From Hemibagrus wyckioides (taxonomy: Eukaryota; Chordata; Actinopteri; Siluriformes; Bagridae), in contig NC_080716.1 in NCBI RefSeq assembly GCF_019097595.1, forward strand, positions 26,421,401 to 26,485,400: 64,000 bases of DNA, written 5' to 3'. A program made the translations under genes and the position numbers. Shown here piece after piece: positions 56,751 through 64,000 of this stretch. Every line of letters starts with the position of its first letter. Position 1 is the first letter of the stretch. The notes below the pieces were generated by a model. It saw only the letters and a program-made list of their open reading frames with translations. It did not search any database and was not told where the DNA came from.

Positions 56751-57923
56751 ATTATTAACATTACTGGTGAATAATATTTTGCTGAGTGTTTTGGTACACT
56801 GTTACAGCTTTGTATATTATGTTTAAGTACATTTCTGAAGACGTAGGGAAGAAAATTAGATTTTGGGAGAACTATATTATAATTATCAACAGCATGTACA
56901 GTGTTCACTCTAAAAGCTCTAAAACATTTGGAAAGTATATTTTAATTGTTTAAATGTGATGTAAATTGGTCAAATTGACCTTGATCCTTGTCAAGTTGTC
57001 AGATCTGATCAACTTATTAAAGCCGGGCTTGCAGTACAGAGATGTCTTGCTTGTTCATCAAGTCCTTGAGGATTTACAGCTATAATATCACATTCAGGAC
57101 ACAGTTTTTCTTAGAGCCTCAGGGAAACGTTATCTATCTGTGTAACTTGGAAAATGACCAAAAGCATATACTTGTTTCAGGACAAATGTTATGTAAAGCT
57201 CAGACAAAACCCCAAGCCTTTAGTCACGACCTCGCTGTCTCTCATATTCCCTGTTGTTCTACACTTCACCTCATGTGTTTTCTTTTTTTTTTGTCTGTCC
57301 CACTTACAACACATGACAGGTTTTTAACAAACCTCTTAATGAAGTGAGAGAGGGGAGAGGAAAAAAAAAACAAAAGAAAAGAAAAAATGTTTCCAGATTT
57401 TTTGAGGAACTGACAAATCCTATGTGAAGGAAGAACAGAAGAGGGAGGGAAGAGGGTCCGGGACAGAGGAGGGGTGGTGTGAGGGTATTTGGAGGGTTTT
57501 AGGGGGAGGAGGAAGGATTAGAACAGATGCCAATGCATACAGCACGCGCTGGCCAACTCCTCTCAATCGTCTCGGCTCCAATTCGGCTCGGAAACACAAA
57601 GAACAACAGAGAAAGCAGCACAAAGGAGATGGGAAGAGACTGAAAACAAGCAGCATTCTTCTTCTAATTATTATTACTTTTTTTATAAACTCAAGATAAG
57701 GCTGACATGACGAGGACCTGCTATCCTGGCGTAGAGTTTTCCGAATGTTCCAGTTCTAGGAACATACATTAGAATCCTGAGTGTTCACACCGGGCTGCTT
57801 TGAGAAACATTCTTACAAAGTAACTGACATTTTTACTTGTAGGAGTGTTTTTGAGAATTTTTCCAAATCTTTGACCCTAAGCACTTACTTAGTTACTGGA
57901 AAATAGTCAACAACAGTCAGCAT

Positions 57924-58277
57924 GTTTACATGCAGCCATTTCTGTCAATCCGAATGAATTCACTCCCGATTCCAGATTTTGAAAGTGCTGTTTGTACGCC
58001 ACCTAAACACTCCAATCTGACTCAGATATTTATTCCAAACAAAACTTCTGCTTGTTGTTGTGTTCACACCACTGTACTGCACAAGATGTTTTCAAATCGG
58101 ATTGAGAAATTAGTCGGATTCAAGCGTTTACACGTCCGTCTGATCTATCCCACCCTTTTTTCAGTCCGATCCAAGGTTCGATCGTATCATTCGGGGTGTT
58201 CACATGCAGGCTTTTCAATCCGATTTTACTTTTGATCTGATTACCAACTAAAACAGATTATTTGGTTGCATGTAAAC
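57924..58277 (+). mobile_element. MITE-like element with GTTTACATGCA terminal inverted repeats
   Basis: The left end GTTTACATGCAGCCATTT (57924) and the right end, read on the minus strand, GTTTACATGCAACCAAAT (58277) are inverted copies for at least 12 bases with further similarity. The 354-bp interior has repeated CCGAT..ATTC / TCGGATT phrases and no coding capacity. A clear target-site duplication was not seen. Confidence 0.7.
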
Positions 58278-60057
58278 GTAGCAAATGTGGTGTGATGTAA
58301 CCCAATATGAAGCAAAGTTGATTATTTTCCGGTAACAGCCTGTTGCCAAGTAATTAAGTAACATAAGTAATCACTTATGTTACAGCAGCTTTTTATTCCC
58401 TGTCTAAGCTGTTACTATAGAAACCATAATGTGTTAGAACGAGGACGTTAACCGAAATAACCATCTGACCAATGTTGTGACCAACGTGTTGTGATGTCAC
58501 TCCATGCCCTAGACTACTACACATAACAAAACAAATGCAAAAACTTTTCATCTGAACATCTAAACATCATTTTGAAATAGCGATGTTTTTCATCGTCATG
58601 GTGATACTTTAGAATGTTCTCGGGTCTCATCTTCGCAAAAAAAAAAAATGAAAGAAACGTAGTGTTTAGAAGCAGCATGCCTGCTTTTATTTCCTTCAGC
58701 AGTCGCAGCCTAGGCTACTGCATTATAGTCAGCTCTTTTCTCTCTCTCTCTCTCTCTCTCTCTCGCCTCTCCTTCTCCCTCCTGCAAAGTGGCTGCAGTG
58801 AAAAAGAGCACGAGCCAGAGCAAGAGAGAGAGAGAGAGAGAGGGAGGACGGAGGAAGGACAGGATGAATAGAGGGGAGGAGGGGAGATCGTTCAGTGTGC
58901 ACCCGCAATTATGTGTGTATCTGCGGCCAGGCTGAATCAAGACTGGAGGGCCATTGATGGTGAAGTTGGCGGTAAATTGTGCTAATAGCCGTAACACCGA
59001 ATATCCAAGAAATATAAATATGTATATATGAGAGAAAGAGAGGGAGAAAGAACAAGAGAACGGCAGCCAGAGAGAGTGCGAATGGCAAGAACTTGCGGTT
59101 GTCTAACGACCGCGTCTCCACCGAGAAAACTCTGCGTGCGCAGAAACACGCAGGAACATTCCGGTCATTTCTAAGAAGAGGAACTGTCATCATCACCATC
59201 ACTTCGACAATGACACACTCTGCGTGGTGAGACACAGAGTTCACTCGTTCCAGAAAGCAGCTTGCTTTCTTATGCATGACTGATTGCTCAGGCAGGAGGC
59301 GAGCTCATACTTACCAAGAGCCTTTTTCCAGCAAAGACGTTTTAAAAAATTCGACAGTCTTCGTACTGTTCCAGTCGCTACACACTGCTACAATCTGCTC
59401 CGTTTCCTTTGGTGAACTCCACAATTAGTGATGCCATTTTTTTTTTTATTACTAAAAATATCAGATTGGTGACTCATTGTGATTCCTCTCTTTTTTCTTT
59501 CTGTTCTTCTGCATCACACTGGCATCTGCCCAGTTTGTACACAAGCACTCATTTTGTTTCAAACCTAACAAACATCCAGGTGTTTTTTTTTTTGTTGTTT
59601 TTTTTTGCATAGATGTGTTCATGCTCTACATCTTGTCAAGTTGTGATACTTAAACCGAAACTTGGACTACACGCTGACGGCTAATTAAAGCCCATATGAG
59701 GAAGTGCACAGTCACAGTCCTCAGTTCCAGCAAGCCTTTTTTCTTTTTTTAAAAGGATTGTTATAAAGGCATGAAGGAATGCACCACGTGGAGGGGAGCT
59801 GTTACAGGAAAATAATCAGAGGTGGATTTGGAAGCCAATTGACTCCCTGAAATGGAGAACTTTCCCTGTTACAGAACATCCTGAAGTATTTTGTTTTTCT
59901 TGCACCACAGCAGTTTCCCCAACACAAACTGTTTTTATTAATTTGACCTTCACACATCCTGCTTTATATCTGTTTATTAATGCCACTTGATGCTGAAGAA
60001 ACCAGTTCATTTCTGTTCACTTCATTATAGCATCTTTAAATAGTTGTTCAATCACCA

Positions 60058-60425
60058 GTCTCTCTCTCTCTCTCTCTCTCTCTCTTTGTTTCTCACTTTC
60101 TCTCTTTCCTTTCTCCCTCTACCTCTCTCTTTCCTTCCACCATCTCTCTGTCCCTTTCTCTCTCCTTCATCCATATCTCCTTGTCCTTCCTTCCTTCCTT
60201 CCTGCCTCTCTCTCTCTCTCTCGCCTTCTCACTGTCTTCCCTTCCACCATCTCTCTGTCCCTCTCTCTCCTTCATCCTTGTCTTCTTCCTTCCTTCCTTC
60301 CTCCCTCCCTCTCTCTCTCTTTCCTTCCTCCCTCTCTCTGTCCCCCTCTCCCCTCTCTCTTTCATCTTTCTCACTCTCTTTCCTTCCTTCCTTCCTCTCT
60401 CCCTCTCTTTCTTCAACAGTTTCTC
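60058..60425 (+). repeat. Long polypyrimidine tract, (CT)n and (CCTT)n
   Basis: About 370 bases of almost only C and T on the + strand, built from CTCTCT, CCTTCCTTCC and CACCATCTCTCTGTCCCT units; the last phrase occurs at least twice. The 137-, 114- and 87-codon frames across it are artefacts of composition. Confidence 0.95.
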
Positions 60426-61407
60426 CCACCACATCACCCTTTAAATGTAGACATTAAAAATAAGATTTTTTTGCAGAATATAGAATTGTGAGGTTTGCCC
60501 TTTAGTAACAAGACCATACTATTAAAATCAAATATTTATATATACTGTCATACTTTTATAAATTTCTAGTTGCATTTTTAATGCTGTGGGACGTCTAGTT
60601 ACTTCCTGCTATTGCTAACATTCACAGTTACACATTATAGACACTTGTTTTCTCGCCATCAGCTCTTTTTATTTTTTCTTGATATTACCGATAAGCCACA
60701 ATTTGACCTCAAAAAGTCCTGAGGTCTTTCCTGTAGTGGAAGACACAAGCACTGACACTGGAGACTCATTTAAAAAAAAAAAAAATGGAAAAACAACATC
60801 CATTTAATGGAAACCTCATAGACGATAGCATCAATTAAACAATAAACAAACAAAACAATAGTTTGTGTGGTTTACAAATTCATGTATAAGTTGTTACTAT
60901 AGAAACAATATAAAGAGTTCCCTTTTAGTACGCTATTGTTTCTAGAGCAACAACTCATCAGTAGAAACTTTGTTGTATCTTCTGACCAATCGGATTTGAG
61001 TTTTCGACATGTCTCTGGTATAAATATTAAAGAACCGGATAAACTGGTGATCCTTTCTAGACAAACCGGTATTATTGTGAACAAAACGATCTCCGTGCTG
61101 CATCGTGTCAGTGCTGTGATTAAGAAACACTCGTGCCACGACGGCTGAAATTGGCCACGGTACTCAAGCACGCAATAAAAAACATTTAGCGGTCGGTTCC
61201 GAGAGCTCATTTGCATGACGCAGCCGCTATATGAGAGAGCCGTGTTCCAAAGGCCAATATTGCTGTAACGATTAAGAAATGATAGATTATTCATTACGCG
61301 GTGCTAATAAAACTGCATGTTGTTCTGTTGTTATTTGAGTCTCTGCTGGTCCTCCAGTTCCAACCATTCTCGATTATAAACAGCAGATGGGAAACGTTTC
61401 TGCTGTG

Positions 61408-61408
<1 letters not shown>

Positions 61409-61446
<38 letters not shown>
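61409..61446 (+). repeat. (GA)n microsatellite
   Basis: Nineteen clean GA units. Confidence 0.97.
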
Positions 61447-61447
<1 letters not shown>

Positions 61448-63677
61448 TTTGTCTTCTACAGAGCTGCCGCACTATTCTGTGTACTCTCAGTGTAAACTGT
61501 GGCCTTGATTTCACAACATGAAAGAGCTGTTGCGCCTGTTGTTATAGAAATATAATAGCTAGGAAGTTCTGCTTCGGGTATTTGTTCGTGGCCAGAGAGC
61601 GTGTACACAAACGCCATTCATCATGGATCCAGTTTCATATTCATCTCACTAGTGATACGCATTAATATGGAAACCATAATATAGAAACAGCACTGTCATC
61701 CATATCAGACACATCCGGATGTTTTACAGGAAGCTTCTGAGACACTGACTTAATCCTGAGTGCTAATTAAAGGTCATATGAGGAACTAGACTATGAACTT
61801 AGGGTCAGTAATCTTAGGTATAAAGCAAAGTTATCTTTCCACTGAAGCTTTTTAAGGAACTGAAACAAAAAGTAGGAAATGAATCAACAGTCTGTCTGAC
61901 TGTAAGTTTATTATAACAAAACAATTCACCAACTGTCACTTTTTTTATTTAATCATCATATTTTTTTATTTTTATTAATTTCCAGTTCCATTTAATGTTG
62001 TGAAGCATCTGCGAGACAAGCTCCTGCTTTCACTTATGTCACCATAGCTATAAAAAGCTGTTCCCTCATTAGCTTCTGTTTTTCTTTTACTGAAATGTTT
62101 TAAGTCTTCATATCAATCTGTGATTACAAACTACTGCAGATTTTGTTCATTAAAAGAACGGCATGTCATCAACGTTTTATAGTTACATATCATATCGTGG
62201 AACATCTGTAAAACTAGCTAGTTCGAGTTTTCCTGTATATTAAAACAGCTACCAAGTTTCTAATCAGCCTGAAGTTTCAGTGAATCACGTCTTTCTTTAA
62301 TCTCAGACATGAAATATTACTGTTGTCATTGAACACTACCTGGATTTTCTTTTTTTGCGCCTAAATGAAGTCAAGTTTCTTCTAGGAAATGAAAAAGGTT
62401 TGAGTTTTGAATGAAATTGGGAAGTATACAAAATAAATATGTGAGACTGAATCACTGAATCAAACTGCCAGCTGGAACTGAATCAAATAACTCCAAATGT
62501 ACATAAATCACTTCTGAATCAAAATGAACATGACATAAACACATCATTCAATTTCATAAACAATACCTCGACATTATAGAAACAGGCATAAACATTTCAG
62601 AAGACGTTCACTCATAAAATGAATCGCTGAATCAATCTGCTAGTATTTGAATCGAATCGAATGATTTGAAATGATCATAAACCGCTTCTGAATTGAATCA
62701 ACACGAATCAGCATCGAGTCAGTTTTGATTTCAGGTTGTTTGTTGTTAGTTCATTCATAGCCATTAATCTATATATATATATATGTATAGATATTTGTGT
62801 CTCTGTTTACTAATGCTAACGAGCTCAGTCACTCAAAATAAAATAGATTACGTGTTTTTTATTCTCCTTAAAGAGAAAAAATCTGCTTGATTGAAATCAT
62901 AATATAAGTAAGTTACATTCTTCTTTTTGCGTGTGTGTTTCCAAAGAAAGTCAATTCTCAATGAGAAAATGAAATATGGAACAAACACAACAAATTGCCA
63001 TCAAAATAAAACACTTCAATAGGACATAGATGGAAATACTTCAAAAATGTTTCTGAGACTAATTTATCAGGCTATTTATCACTTGTGTGGCTAAGTCAAT
63101 AGTTTGTTGCTTATATAAACTCCTGAGTGATTGAGATTAAACTGCAGCGTCACTCCGTCATGAGAAGGTCCAGATCTCTACATCTGTGATTTATAACAGC
63201 AAATGGAAGCCAAACTCACCAGGAACCAGGAAGTGTGTGTGTGTGTAGGTGTGTAGGTGTATGTGTGTATGTGAGATGCTCAAGCCCATCTGTCCCTTGT
63301 TTCATTCTCCAAGCAGGGTGTAAAAACCACAAAGCCCTAAAATGTGTCTGGACACATAAAAGCATTCGCCGGCCCTGGCCTTCGCTCTGTGCTTTAAGCA
63401 GGATAAGCTGTGATAACTCACATGAATGTCAGGTTAATAGTTTAGAAGGCTTTATTAATGCCTCGAAATGTCACGTGAATGCATTACGGAGTCGTTCTGA
63501 CCTCAAGAGACGCGCGAGAGAGACGGACAGAAAGAAAGAGGGAGCGCGAGCATGTCTGCAGAGCATCCGACTCTGCGCCTGGTAATCTTCAAACGATGCT
63601 GTGAGGTGAACAACCAGGAAGCGTATTCAGGAAAGCTTCAAACGGATTAGCTTCCCTTGCTGAGATTAAAGCTACGC

Positions 63678-63714
63678 CGTGCCATCGAGATACTCGAGGT
63701 ATCTCGATGGTACG
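63678..63714. repeat. Near-perfect inverted repeat (cruciform/hairpin)
   Basis: The arms CCATCGAGATAC (63682-63693) and GTATCTCGATGG (63699-63710) are exact inverted copies around TCGAG. They extend to 16 bp on each side (63678-63693 and 63699-63714) with one G-T mismatch. Confidence 0.9.
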
Positions 63715-64000
63715 TCTTATCGGCTGAACAGCAAATAGGCTACAAGCGACCACCTGAGTGGTTAAGAAAAGGAGGGAATTTGAGAGAATGAATACGAACA
63801 AAACCACAAAAATCACTTCTCCCACTCAATTCAATTCAATCCAATTTGAAGCACATTCAATTCAATAGTGCTCCACTGGCATCTAAGACGAGTAACGTTG
63901 CCAAAACGCTGCCAAAGCAAGGCGCATTAACATCAATAAAAAAAAAAAAAAAAAAAGAAGTATGAAACGAAACGCAGCGCGCGCAGCAAAATCCCGAGCG

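Larger units (their letters stand above)
41009..64000 (-). other. cdh2: cdh2 intron 2 (partial)
   Basis: At least 23 kb lies upstream of exon 3 with no further cadherin exon recognised. I looked for an antisense CxxGF...Y pattern and phase-1 donors, and no candidate held up. Long second introns are normal in vertebrate CDH2. Contents are listed separately: microsatellites, transposon remnants and unique stretches. Between them, 41640-42980, 43800-45200, 46000-47560, 50600-53400, 54900-56400, 58300-59950 and 60480-63650 look like ordinary AT-rich intron with occasional complex stretches. Confidence 0.7.

Noticed and set aside
57005..57033. Minus-strand peptide CKPGFNKLIRSDN, resembling the CxxGF start of a cadherin prodomain (exon 2)
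   Set aside because: There is no acceptor or donor in the needed phase, no Tyr at the usual place, and a stop follows soon; chance match.
58909..59277. 122-codon minus frame with a hydrophobic segment, considered as a signal-peptide exon
   Set aside because: The hydrophobic part reads through a GA microsatellite in reverse; no donor in the right phase follows, and no prodomain residues are present.
59300..59330. Strong donor-like CTCTTG|GTAAGTATG on the minus strand
   Set aside because: The preceding codons (VRRLSNFLKRLCWKKAL) are not cadherin-like and no acceptor is clear; could be a cryptic site only.

Overview
The window is vertebrate genomic DNA, most likely from a teleost and probably an ostariophysan such as a catfish or characin. 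It is AT-rich and crowded with CA/GT and GA/CT microsatellites. It carries Tc1-like transposon remnants, tRNA-derived SINE pieces ending in the fish tail 'gtaagtcactctggataagg', and small elements with terminal inverted repeats. These repeat types are typical of fish, but I name them from memory and ran no database search. The species is not determined.

One gene is supported. It lies on the minus strand and is an N-cadherin (cdh2-type classical cadherin). Fourteen coding exons, numbered 3-16 by analogy with mammalian CDH2, run from 41008 down to the stop codon at 3808. All have GT-AG borders and their reading phases join without a break, giving 852 visible residues. These are the prodomain from its second coding exon, a furin-type site (RMKR before DW), five extracellular cadherin repeats with calcium-binding linkers, a transmembrane helix, and the catenin-binding tail. 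The mature chain is 747 residues, the length I recall for mammalian N-cadherin. The HAV motif is at mature residues 79-81. The signal peptide and the start of the prodomain (exons 1-2) were not found and probably lie beyond base 64000.

Layout: 1-2344 is 3' flanking DNA. 2345-3807 is the likely 3' UTR, ending in a three-part poly(A) site. 3808-29030 holds exons 16 to 4 and their introns, with microsatellites touching many splice sites. 29031-40772 is intron 3, which has transposon remnants and ends, in + coordinates, in a 2.6 kb minisatellite that begins 6 bases inside the intron from the exon 3 donor. 40773-41008 is exon 3. 41009-64000 is intron 2, with no second gene seen.

The most unusual observations are the exon-abutting minisatellite with its higher-order repeat pattern and its many sense-strand AATAAA hexamers, the dinucleotide repeats built into splice sites, a fast-diverging serine-rich prodomain next to a nearly invariant cytoplasmic tail, a 16-bp cruciform at 63.7 kb, RFX-like X-boxes, and several small transposable elements. 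I see no bacterial-type system, CRISPR array, tRNA or rRNA gene, and no clear case for a wholly new biological system.
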